Below are positions 1 to 12,386 of a DNA stretch of 64,000 bases, one piece after another. A model generated the notes under the pieces. The model saw only the letters and a list, made by a program, of their open reading frames with translations, did no database searches and was not told the origin of the DNA. The stretch comes from Delphinus delphis (Eukaryota; Chordata; Mammalia; Artiodactyla; Delphinidae). Positions within the stretch are counted from its first letter, which is position 1, and each line of letters starts with the position of its first letter. A program made the translations under genes and the position numbers. The DNA is taken from positions 128,054,582-128,118,581 of the forward strand of contig NC_082683.1 of NCBI RefSeq assembly GCF_949987515.2, in the 5' to 3' direction.

Positions 1-3000
1 TTAAGGCATCTCATGAGGCTACTATGTAACAAAATTAGTTACAGAAACCCCAAATGTAATTAATAATTTGTTGCAGGTTTAACATGAGTTGTCACGATGC
101 TTAACATATTGTAATGAAAATGGGAATTTGGCCACAAGATGCTCACTAAAGAAAAGCGTCCAATTTAATCTGAGCCCCACAATTAGATATTTCATCAAAA
201 TCATTCAAATGCCACAGTGATTCTGGTTGTAACATAATAATTCACTGAAGTGAATCAATGGTTAATGTCAAAGGTTTTCATTCTTCAGGTCTTGGTTTCA
301 TTCTGGTTCAAGTGGAAGTAAAATTAGCCTGGTGGTTTCCTTCTTGGGTATAGCAAACTTGAGTCTACTTTATACAAACATCTGCCTCCCGCCACAGTCC
401 AGAATGACTGGCAGTCTGTTTAGGCAAAGCCCAGGAATTTGGGAGCTTTGCAGATGTGTCAAGGTAGATTTCAGATTGCCTTTCAGTTTTCAATGTGCCC
501 CTTATCTCACTTTTCCAAACTTCTGATGGTGCAGGAGGGTACAAGAAAACGGAAAATAAGAAAGGATCTGCATGAGGCAAAGTACAAACAGCAGAAATGC
601 AGACAGGCAGCAGGGCAGTAAATATAACAATATAGCATATACCATACCAGCCCCGTGCTAACTGGCCTTGAGTTAAGGGAACAACTGCTTCCATGTCCCA
701 CGACCAAGAATAGCAAATAGCTCTGTCATTGTTCTCGTTTGGCACTCTAAATTGCTAAGCTTCAACAGTGTAGGGAAAGCCTTTCTGAGTTTCAGGGTAC
801 CTAATCCTGCCCCTGGTTCCACCTGATTGAGGAAGACAGCCAAGACGGGAGTCTGGCACAAGAGCCACTGACCAGTGAAAAACGCACGGCCAATAATTGT
901 TATTCTTCCTGCAGCCACTCAGCAGCAAACTGTCACCAGTTGGAATCTGCTGAATGTTCCTATATATAAGTTGATGTCAGCTCAGAGAAAAGAATTCTAC
1001 CCAGTGTAAGCAGACCCACAGTCTTGCAGACGCACACAAGCTAGTACTTCTGTTTCATCACTGCCCTCTTTTGTCTCCCTCACTGTAAGAAAAGAATGAT
1101 TTTACAGGGAAAATCTTCATTTTCAGGCAGTTGTGGTCAGATGGCATGTTTTTCAATGACTTGAGAGATTCATGGCACAACATGATCCATGGCTCTTTCA
1201 CCTCTAAATTTTATATAAGCAGCAAACTCCAAGAATGAGCTGCTGGATGCCTCTTCCTCCCTCTGACTTATCAGCTACGAGGAGAAATTAGAAGTGAAAT
1301 TTAGCTTACCGGAGCTGCTTTAGCCGATAGCCAGGAAATTAAACATGAAAATGTGAATGCTGCATCTTTCTCTCAGAATGTGCTTTACATGCCTCCCTCC
1401 AGCAGAATGAGAAAGGAGCTGAGGATTCAACTGAGGGTTTGACGGCTTTTGTCTGCTTGTCATAACTTTACTGCTGCTTAAACATAGAATTTTTAAATGC
1501 ACAATGTTAAAACCTTTAGCTTACTCTAGCCAACATATTGTAACCATTGTCCAGGGGAACCTCTGAATCAAAACACATATTTACACCCTTTAGTTGCCAA
1601 ATGAAATCCACCTGGCTTACCCAATGCTGTTTCCCAAAGAATATTACACTTTTGGTCTGGCCAGTATTTTTAAATGCAGGAGACCAGGGGGCTGGGGTGT
1701 TGGAAATGCATTGGGTTTGCAAGAATCTGCATGTGTCCTGATGCCACATTACCGGGATTTAGGTGAAGTTTAGATCATACGGCAACTCTGACCAGAAATA
1801 GAATTCCTACAGAGGGCAAAGTCCAAAGCCACAAGGAACTGAGGCAGCCTCATCATGGCACAGTACTTTCTTTTCTTTCTGGCTACTTTTCAGGCGTCAG
1901 AGCCACATGATAGGCAAACCTGCAAATAACAAGTGCTCTAATTTCTGAAATTATTTTTTAACCATTCCCATGAACACCAGGAAATGTCCACTCCTGTTTT
2001 CCAGTCAAAATTGTCTGCTCACATGAATTCTAGAAAGAACACATTCCATCCAAGGATCAGGAAAAAAATCCTTAATCAAAATGGCAAATAGCAAAATTCT
2101 CAATCATTCATGGTCAATGACAAGGCCAGACCGTCTTGATTTTAATTGCTCAGACACGTGGAGAATTCCAAATCTTTGTGACGTCAGCATTTTCCCCCAT
2201 TGGGATTAGTTTAAACACTGAAAAACAGGATAATACTGTTCTTGCTGCTATTATGGGAACCCAGTAAATATGCAAGTTAATATAAAATTTAGAAATATGC
2301 TTCATCCCTTTCCTATTTTTTTTGTTTGTTTTGTTTTGTTTTTTGTAGAAAGGCTAATGAACCAAGTGAGACAGAGAATAAGCTAAAGGCTAGATAACCA
2401 CCAACTAGATATACCACCACAAGTGAATCCCCAAGCTTCTGCGGCAATGTTGAAAACCAAGAGAAAGGAGACCTCAGGTGGCTTTGAATATGATTTGGAA
2501 AATAATCTTATTTTACAATCAAATATGCCAGTTGCCTCCACCATGTAAATACTACCTGTATTAGGTTTCAGATTTTCATGATCAGCCTTATCTAAATTTC
2601 AGTGAATTTTGCATTCATCTAGAATGAGACCTTTTATGAGAGTAGGAGACAGGAAAGCCTTTTCCAAGGTATTTTGCAGCCCAAGAACCTAAAATGGAAT
2701 TATTCCACTTGGGAATGGATAATTATGTAAGATATATTCTGTACCACGTGTATTTTTTTAACTTTGTATTAGGATTACTCTCAAAGCCAGTTTTAAAAGT
2801 GAATGAAGTTTTTCCCTCAAATAAATCTCCTAGTCTCGTGTTCAAGGGTCTCCGCCAGAAAGTCTGCACACTGCTTTGCCTTTAGACCACCATTCATGGA
2901 GGAAAGCTATAAAAACTGAGGAAAACGCCTACTTATTTTTAAAACAACTAGAATTTCTTCTTGCTTCTTAGTAGTATTGGAAAATATTTTAATAACTAAA

Positions 3001-6000
3001 ATAATAAAACTTCATGTGAGGCCAATTCTACATTAATTATTGCCTCTTGGGGTGGAAAATTAAGGAAACATTAGTAAATGTGTTAACTAGAGAAACCACT
3101 GCACTAATTTCCCTGCATGTATCTGGGTCTAAGGTCACAATAAAATCCATACTGTACATAGCCCTTAAAAGAAAGCAAACTCACAGTTTTAGCTCTAACA
3201 ATAGTAGTATCAGAATACTCAGGACTGAAATTAATGGACCATAAAAATCCCTGTGATTCATCAGTAGAATTTGATTAACCTACTTAAATGCTCTACAGTT
3301 CAGTTTAGGGATCTGTAATGAGGGTTGTTGATATGATTGCTTGATTTGTTTTAATATTTCAAACACTCTACCCCATTACCATCTTAATACTCGAAAACTA
3401 ATGAGTATTTGAAAACTCATTTTAAAGCACCGTATCTTTGAATAAACATGTTGAAATCGTGTTTCTTGCTTTTGCTTAAAACTTTGGTGTGTGATTGATG
3501 CCACCTTGTAGATTTCCCTCTTTTTTTTTTTACTGTACTCGCCTCCTTCAACCCGGGACCTTTTCTATTTGATATATAGTGTTTATCCAGTCTTCTAGGT
3601 GTGTGGACAACACATGGGGCACTCATACCAATGACCATTGTTACTGTGTTGTTCCCTTCCCTGTAGAGCAAGAAGTCTCAGCAAAATATTCTTGATGGTC
3701 CCAAGGAATCTTTGCAATTTACAAATACTTTCACAGTCTCCGGAGACTCTTCAGGTTTCTGTCAAAATGATATCATTTTTATCATTAGAGTTAACTTTTC
3801 TATTTTTGTCTATAGATTTCATACCACTTATTAAAGTGCATTTTGAGGTACAAAAATATGAAGCTAGAATAAGGAAGGTAGCACTGACCGTTGTCTCCAG
3901 TCCAGAAAGCAATGTTAAATCGGCAAGGCAAGGTTTTAGGACATTCTTTTTACTGCATTCTCATTGCACTCCTGCTTTGTACCCCAGTCCTTCTGATTCC
4001 CCTTGTCTGTCAGTTGGGCCCTACACCCAGTTATACAGGACAGTCTTCCTTTGGTTACTTCTGTCTGACACCTGCCTTCTAGCTGTGTTTGGCAGGCCAG
4101 CAGGATGAGGTAATAATCAGAAGAAAATGTTCTGGTTCTTTGGCCTCATCCATGTACAACATTATTCAAAACAGTTTTCTGTGAGTGAGAATAGAGTTGC
4201 TTTGAGGTCCCTTGGTCTAACATTCTGTGGTGATGTGGAGGAACAAAACTGTAAACTTTTTTGATCCCTTCTAGAATAGTGGAAATATAAATTATACCTG
4301 CCTTTGTCCATCCTCTCACTGATGTTTACAGACAGATATATGTAGAAATGAGAGCCTTTCATTTGTAAACATTCTGGCTTTACTCTCTCCAAGTCCAGCC
4401 ATCTTCTTAAGCACAGCTCCCGTGGTCGTTACAGTCGTGTTTTCCTAGAAGCATATTTTGTGAACTATTTCTCCAAGATGATGGCAGTTTTTGTAAGCCA
4501 GATGCCTAAAAGACATATGGTTTTCATAGATTTTTCCGTCTAGACTCGCTTTATTTAGTGACTTTCGGTCTGAATTGGTCCAGTTAAATTTTCTGTAGGA
4601 GCTTGTATAAAATTTTTAAACGTGGGCATACCACTAAGGTGTAAAACAAAAAGTTTGACTTCTTGTTGGCGAGCGATTAAAAGGGATTGGTTGAAACTTT
4701 CCTTCAGGTTAAGTAATTCTGATCATACTGTACGCCCACTCGTCTATTCCTCTCCCACAACACTGTCCAAAATGGAAAGGCTTACCCTAAAAATCCGGTA
4801 ACTGTTAAATTCATATACTTCTCACTGTTTTCCTGAGTAAATTTTTTGTATTCCAGTTGATGTATGTGAGTGTGTTAGAAAGCTCTGATTCTTTCTGCAG
4901 ACTCTTTACATGGCCCAGGGGACATATGATTCCTTGCCCTTTTAGCACCAGTTTTTACAAACACAGCATTTCCCTCATTTTAAAAAAACACCCAACAAGC
5001 CACTGAGTAAAGGAGACGAACATACAGGAGTTTTTGTAGTGCCTTCGAACACCAATGAAAAATTTCATTCTAAAATGCGGTTTTTGAGCCGGCATCAAAG
5101 ACTCATTTAGCAACAATATGACACTTCAAGAGAAAAAGAATAACTTCTAGACTTGCCCAGAAAGCAGCCTTTTGCTCCCTCTTTTGTAAGAGCTAACACC
5201 GCAGATCCGTTCCCAGTTTAACTGCATCAGGACGAGGAGACTTGTGGAAGGGAGAAAATGTGGGCCGTTCTGTCTCCACCAGTATCATCACTTGGCTTCG
5301 CACTAAGCATTTAATTGGACTCGGTCACATATTTGTTCACTGACATGGCAGCTTGCAAGGCACACCACCTCTCTGTTTTTCTGTTTGCTTTCAACTTTTT
5401 TGTTTTTAAAATTTGAACTCTAAGGCATGTTAGAGCTCCTCCTGCTGGAATTTTTTTTTTTTTAATCACTGGGATTCTAATTAGTAAACAGTAACTCGTC
5501 TCCATTTTCTCCACTCTGACTGATACGAGTGACCGGAAAAATACCACATGGTGCATTTAAAACTGGCCTTTTAATTCACCGGGTATCACAGGTCAGGCAG
5601 AAATGAAACAATGGCACAACGTAAATCTTCTGTAAGTCTTCAAATTCCCTGTGCTCAGTTTTTTCTTGTTGTTGTTCTTACAAAAATAAGAGGAATTGGA
5701 AAGTTAACTTTTGCATCAGTATTCCTAATTACATATTTACCCTCTTTGAGATAAGGCCTCAAGTCAGATATCATGCCCGAAAGCTTCTTGCTCTCTATCA
5801 GAAAGGGGCAAAAGGTCTTTTCCACCTTTCCAAAGCAGAAATGAATTTTACACTTTCTTATAGAGATCCAGTGTTGCCTTTTCCCTCCCCATCCTTGCTT
5901 GTTTTGCTTCTTCTCCCTGACTTGAGATGACAAAGGAATATGCATCTCAGAAGTAGAAGTTTGCCTCTCCCAGTAGCTAGTCCTTAGCACCTCCTTCCCA

Positions 6001-6203
6001 ACTTCTCCTCCTTCCCCCAGATGTCTGAGTTGGCCAACCCCTTCCCCTGGTGCCTGGGGTGGGAGTGAGGGGAAGGGCAGGGAGAAGAGGACAGAAGAAG
6101 ATGAAGAGGGTTAGAAATAGTTTTACCCCAGCTACCATCAATGGGAGTAGGTTTCTACATACAGCATGTAAGTTCTTAGATCTCTTTGGGCATTTCTTGA
6201 AAA

Positions 6204-6258
6204 AGAGAGAGAAGGGAGGAAGGGAAGGAGGGGGAGAGAGAGACAGAGAGAGAGAAAG
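6204..6258 (+). repeat. GA-rich low-complexity tract
   Basis: GAGAGAGAAGGGAGGAAGGG continuing into AGAGAGACAGAGAGAGAGAA. It accounts for the open frames on both strands at 5977-6448. Confidence 0.85.
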
Positions 6259-7911
6259 TCTTCCGAGGGGACACTGCCTAACTTCTTTCAATAGCCATGT
6301 GTGTGTAAATCTCTTTAAAAGCCACATCCTCTCTCTCTATGTAGTTTTCTCATCACTGTATTCCTCTTACCTTCTGCTTCTCTGCATACCTTTTAGTCTT
6401 TTTCTCTACCCAACTTATCTGTCGTCAGTGATACAGTACAGAAGCTAAAATATAAAAATTAATCTCAGAAGTAATGCTTTTTAGGAATCATATTTTAAAA
6501 CAACTAAAAGCCCTCCAAAAGTTATTTGTTTTATGAATTAGGACTTGGAGCAAAACAAGTAATTTTGCCACTTGTGCTAAAGAATATGACAATACTTGAT
6601 TTCTCAAACTGACAGTACTTTTTCTAGCTTTTTTTCCCTTCATACATACTATCTCCTATTCCTGGAATGCCAGTCCCCTCAACTTGTTTTGTTTTCTTCA
6701 AGTCCTTCCAATCCTCCAACCTCTTTCCATCCCCAGGCTAAGACTCCAGGTGTCCCTGAAACTCTTGAGGCATAATCCTGCCGTAGCACTTACCCAACTG
6801 TGGACACTGTTTACTTGTCTCTCTTCCCAGCTCAAGTAGAAACTCCTGGGCAGCGACTGTCTTTACTTCTGTACCTCTAACTCTTAATACAGCACCTAGC
6901 ACATAAACAGGGCTTATTGAGGTAATGAAAGAAAACAAAATGTGTTGATGTTTGGTGTTTAATCAAAGTTTATTTTTAGAATTAGCCCAATATTTAGTGT
7001 ATTTTAAGGAACAATTTAAACACACTTTCTCTCTTGTTCTGTTCTGTTGAAAACCTTGCCTGGCTAATTCTTTTTACGGCTCATAAACTGAGCAGATTTA
7101 ATGTGGGTAAATCATCCCTTAAGCTGCCTTTTTGCTGCAGCCACAGAAGTGGGTTTATCAGTACCATCCTTACGGGTGAAATCCAAGTCAGATATTTAAA
7201 ATAAAGTAAGGAAAGTGTGGCAAGGTAGGTTATATTAGCACTTATCTCAGAGACTAAGTTATACAGTATACTATATGTTTGCATCATCAAATAAAAACTG
7301 TGGACTGTTTTTCTCCTTATGTTCTTATTTCAAAGTCTATCAATTGATTCATACTTTCCCAATAGCATACATTATAAAATCGTGGGTTCATTTTCACAGG
7401 GGAAAGAAATGCTGGCTCTAAAATGTAGCAAGAATCATATTAGAGAATTTTTTGAATCCTTTAAATGGACTCCAAGTTCTCTGTTCTTTCCAACATCTAC
7501 TGTAAACTATTCTTGGACAGTATCGGCTTATTCTGTTACTAAAGCTAAAAGGCCAAAAATACGCTGGATAGCATCCTATAGTATTTTTGATAATAAATTA
7601 CAAAATATTATCTTCCATGTGGACAAAATCATGACTGTTTATAGCATTTTTCTGAACTTATTAGCCTTAGATTTTTTAGATGTGTAAAACCTGTTTTTTG
7701 AATAAATGCTCAAATCAAGAAGCAAAGCACAACACAATGCTGAAATTTAAAATGCTGTGTCCCATAACCTGTTCTCTTAGAGCAGACATTAGCAAGAGGA
7801 AGTCCTGGGTCATAGTTAGTTACCTTTCCATTTCACCGGGAGGTGTGCTCCTGTCTGATTTATCCTTGGGGATGTTCACTCATTCATGTTCTTGAACTTC
7901 TGGTTGGGACA

Positions 7912-7925
7912 CTGCCCCCTGCAGG
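7912..7925 (-). promoter_or_regulatory. Weak CTCF-like motif
   Basis: Minus-strand CCTGCAGGGGGCAG matches CCASYAGRKGGCRC at 12 of 14 positions. It lies in a DNM3 intron. Confidence 0.25.
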
Positions 7926-8367
7926 TGCTGTGGAAGGCTGCAGGCAGGGTAAGGAGTAATCTCAGGTTTTAGGAAAGTTTATAACGTTGTTCAGATGCCT
8001 TAAACTTTGAAAAATGATGCAAGGATTAAATAATTCAAAAGGGTCGTGGAGAAGAAAGGCGTTTCAGTTCCTGGGAAGGAGATACTATGGGCATCTCCCA
8101 ACTCAACTGATTCTGACGCCACCAGAGCCATTTTTGCCTGGAGCCACTCTAGAGCCGAACGCAGCAGAGTGCACTGTGGGAGGCTCTCTTCACAATTTTA
8201 GAAAACTCAGAAGCAGTTTTTGCTTTTTTTCTCTTTTGTTTTCTAAGAAATTCGTCCAATGTAGCCCTCAAAAAGGAGGTGCCTTACTTCTTGTGCTTAG
8301 GTAGAGAAAAACCTTCATTTTGGGGGGGGGGGATCTGTTTCATCAATAAAATTAAAAAGTTGTGCAA

Positions 8368-8574
8368 CGGCTTCCCTGGTGGCCCAGTGGCTGAGAATCC
8401 GCCTGCTGATGCAGGGGACATGGGTTCGTGCCCCGGTCTGGGAAGATCCCACATGCCGCAGAGTGGCTGGGCCCGTGAGCCATGGCCGCTGGGCCTGCGC
8501 GTCCGGAGCCTGTGCTCCGCAGCGGGAGAGGCCACAACAGTGAGAGGCCCGCGTACCGCCAAAAAAAATAAATA
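8368..8574 (+). mobile_element. CHR-type SINE, plus strand
   Basis: Runs from CGGCTTCCCTGGTGGCCCAG to GCGTACCGCC and an A-rich tail. Flanks AAGTTGTGCAA and AAGATGTGCAA form a near-perfect TSD. GGGTTCGTGCC is the B-box region. All overlapping open frames are SINE-derived. Confidence 0.95.
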
Positions 8575-9250
8575 AAGATGTGCAAGTTGGTATTAGATTC
8601 TCATGGCTCCTAGTAACCTGAGATGTATAACTCTCTCCTGATCCTAAATGCAATTATCTGTAAATTAAATTTTGAGACAGTTATATCTTAAAGCTTCACC
8701 TATATCTAATAAGTAGAACTTACAGTATAAATGAAGCCTATTGCATATCCTTTTTTTATGCAAATAACTATCCTCTTAGGCAGATAGCATTCCCCTAGAA
8801 GTATCAATCTTTGAATATTTTTTTGAGGGTTTTCCTTTTTTTTTTTTTTTTTTTTTTTTAAATTTGGGTCCACCTAGCTAACTAGGTTGGATTTCAATCA
8901 TACCCTCTCCAAAGATGAGAGTTTGGAATGCATGGTTAGATGTGCTTAGTTTCTATACCTACTGCCATTTTCATGAGCAAATACAAGCTTCCCTAAACAA
9001 GTAGTTATTCTTCTGGTGATGACTAACAAGAAAACTACCATAGCATAATATCTTTGTCTTTATAAAATAAACCTAAAACTGACCCATGCTTGAGTCTAAT
9101 TTCCAAAGGTATCAAAGTATTTCTACAACCATTTCTTCATCTTTCTTAAGATTTTTTTCCAGCACTTTCTCTTTTTGCTTTTACTTTACCTGGCAAGTGA
9201 AATGAATTGCTAATGAAGCAAGGACAAAATCATTTATTATGTCTTAGAAC

Positions 9251-9411
9251 AGTTTTCAAAGCACAATCCCAGGACCAGCAGCATCAGCATAATCTGGGAA
9301 CTTGCTAGAAATATCTCACCCCTTTAAAAATTCTGTGTGGGACCTAGAAACCTGTGTTTTAACAAGTCCTCTGGGGAATTCTGATGCACTGTCCAGTTTG
9401 AGGACCATAGC
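9251..9411 (+). mobile_element. MER5A-like hAT transposon
   Basis: AGTTTTCAAAGCACAATCCC, CCAGCAGCATCAGCATAATC, TGTGTTTTAACAAGTCCTCT and CAGTTTGAGGACCATAG follow the MER5A order. The 8-bp TSD CTTAGAAC is perfect (9243-9250 and 9412-9419). Confidence 0.9.
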
Positions 9412-10876
9412 CTTAGAACATGCCAACATAACTGCCCAATAGAAAGAATCCTGGCCTGGGAGTCATGATATCTTGTTTTAAGCACAGGAAAGGACAGAGC
9501 CTGAGCTACATAGACCCAGGCTGGCTCACATACTTGCCAGATAGATAAATCCCACTTCCCATCTTGAAGAGGAATAAGGGCAGGGGCAGAAAGACCAAGC
9601 CATTTCAGTAATCAGTGTTATGCTGATTACCAGGAAGCAGGGAGCTAGAAGAAAGGTAGCTTCCATCCTCACCCCCATTCTGATGCACCCCTGTTAAGAC
9701 AGTCTCCCGTCATGAATACCGAGAACCAGTTAACCCAAAGAAGAGCAGATGAGAATTTAGTTCTTCCATTCTTAGAAGAGAATCGAACAAAACAATAAGA
9801 CAGCTGACCATTCTTCTCTCTTATCAGTGTAGCCAGTTGCTCCCCCACCATGCGTCCCACCCCAAGTGACCGTTTGACTTTCTTACAAAATTTGTCATTG
9901 TCCAAAATACTGCAAACGGTCCATCCCTACAGCTACAAATGCAACGTCAAGTATTACATCTTTCCCTTTGATTTGGAAGCAGAAACATAGCTTTTCTATC
10001 GTAACCATGAGCCACCCACACACAACAGTGTTTCAATAAACACTAAGTGATGCAAGATGCTCCATTGCAATGTAATGGGTAACTTAATGAAGCCCATCAC
10101 TGCACAAAGTAACAGAGGAAAATTTGGTACAAAACAAATAACTCTGCTTGGCCCAAAATAAACTGTCTTATGAGGTGAATGTCTTTGGAAACTCTGAATG
10201 GTTAGGACCTAGACCAATGAAATGAACCTTAACAGTAAACCTTAAATGTTTTTCTGGTGTTGAAGTTGGCAAACATCTTAGCATTACTTATTAAGAAAAT
10301 TCACACTGAACAACTTAATGCTTCTCTTGAATTGCTTTCTATAGAGATTATTGGGGGATTATTGTTTTAGAAATAAGATGATGCTCATTTCTTCCAGTAG
10401 GGTTGACAGACTTTTTTTTATAAGTAAATTATTTATATATAAATAGTGAAGAAGTTAGTAATCATAAGCTTTCATAATCTATGACACTGACACATTAAAA
10501 AAAACACAACAAAACACCAAAACACTGTAATCTTTACTTAAACATTCTAAGACCGAGACAGTGAAGCATTTGAACACACTTTTTAGGGTTGTTTTTTATT
10601 CCCTGAAATAATGGCCAGTTATGCTATTGTAGTTACCTAAGCAAGCTGTTGTAATTACCATCAGTCAAGGGTTGACACACTCTAGGATTTTTAATTACTC
10701 AGTACGTATATGGGTTACTTTAACCTGAAACCAAGCATATTTTAAAGATGTTATAATTATTTTAAGAGAACATGATGGAAATTTTATCTTTCTTTTTCTT
10801 TTTATCATTAATTCACCACACAGGTGTGCAGTGCCTAGTCAATGCCTTAGGGACTCCGTTAAAGTGCTCATAATGG

Positions 10877-11244
10877 GGGGCTTCCCTAGTGGCGCAGTGG
10901 TTGGGAGTGCGCCTGCAAAGGCAGGGGACGCGGGTTCCGGCCCTGGTCCGGGAAGATCCCACGTGCTGCGAAGCAGCTGCGCCAGTGCGCCAGAACTGCT
11001 GAGCCTGCGCTCTGGGGCCCGCGAGCCACAGCTGCTGGGCCTGTGTGACACGGCTGCTGAGGCCTGCGCGCCTGGAGCCTGAGCTCCGTAGCAGGGGGGG
11101 GGCCGCCGCGGTGAGAGACTCGCGCACCGCAGTGGGGAGTGGCCCCTGCTCACAGAAGCTAGGGAGAGACCGCGCGCAGCAACGAGGACCCAACACAGCC
11201 AAAAATAAATAAAACAAAAAATAAATAAATTTATTTTTTTTAAA
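10877..11244 (+). mobile_element. Long-form CHR-family SINE, plus strand
   Basis: Starts GGGGCTTCCCTAGTGGCGCAG, contains GGGTTCCGGCC (B-box region), and ends CCAACACAGCCAAAAATAAA and an A/T-rich tail. A perfect 16-bp TSD AAAGTGCTCATAATGG lies at 10861-10876 and 11245-11260. Confidence 0.96.
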
Positions 11245-12197
11245 AAAGTGCTCATAATGGATAGGTTCTCCTGATTTATTTATTTGAAAAAAATATTATG
11301 AGCCAAAGGCAACGCCGAGTTCTGGGATACAGTGGTAAACAAGACAAACAAAAGACCTGGCACATAGCAGAAAGTTACACTTTTCTGGTCTCCTGCCTTG
11401 CCTTCTATGTGCAATTGCCCATTACCGTTGACCTTGTTGTGTCCCATCAGCATGGTCCAAAGATTGGGGTGGAGATTAATGAGAAGTTGCTGTTCCATCA
11501 GAGTATTTCAATCTTTCTATTCTCTGTCTCCATCATTGAACTCCTCCATTCCACCTCATCACTTAATTTCTAGTTTCTTTAACCTCATTATAGACCTTCA
11601 TTCTCTTATGACTTTCACATTTTATGTGTCACAGTTAAAATCATATTTGCCCCTGCTTTGACCACATTATTGTATTTTCAGGCTCTGAGAATATATTCTC
11701 AGAGTCTGACTTACAAAATTTTGCCTCATTTTTTCCACATAAATGGGATGCTATGGTAAAACCACTTGCATACTTCTCTTATCCCATTCATCTTCCACTA
11801 TGAATAATAGGTTTTGAGTTTTTAAAAATCATGCAGCATAATACAGTCCACATAGTACATGCTCAATAAATAACACATGCAATGCATAAGTGGAAAGCAT
11901 GTTATAGATCACCTAGTCTGAGTCTCCTGTGTCATAGATGAGAAAACTGAGGCTTAGAGAAGTTTAGTGATTAATGATTATACATACTGGCAATTGGAGC
12001 TAGAATCCACATCTTTTGACTTCTGTGTAAACTTGCTGCCTCAAATATAAACCTCTGACAAATGCCTCAAAAGATTGCATTTCTGGCCTCATTGGACCCG
12101 CTCACCTTGACCTGGTCTGTACTCTAACCTGGCTAAACATCCTTGTGTAGGTACTTTTCAGTCATTCATTTGTTTGTCTACTATTTAATAAATATTT

Positions 12198-12386
12198 TTA
12201 TTTTATTTTTTTGCGGCACGCGGGCCTCCCGTTGTGGAGCACAGGCTCCAGACGCGCAGGCTCAGCAGCCATGGCCCACGGGCCCAGCCGCTCCGCGGCA
12301 TGCGGGATGCCCCCGGACCGGGGCACGAACCCGCATCCCCTGCATCGGCAGGCGGACCCTCAATCACTGCGCCACCAGGGAAGCCC
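12198..12386 (-). mobile_element. CHR-type SINE, minus strand
   Basis: T-rich start, GCGGCACGCGGGCCTCCCG, ending CACCAGGGAAGCCC. A perfect 13-bp TSD TTAATAAATATTT lies at 12185-12197 and 12387-12399. Confidence 0.95.

Noticed and set aside
960..1010. TATATATAAG as a promoter TATA box
   Set aside because: AT-rich intron sequence with no downstream gene, CpG content or exon. TATA-like words are frequent here.
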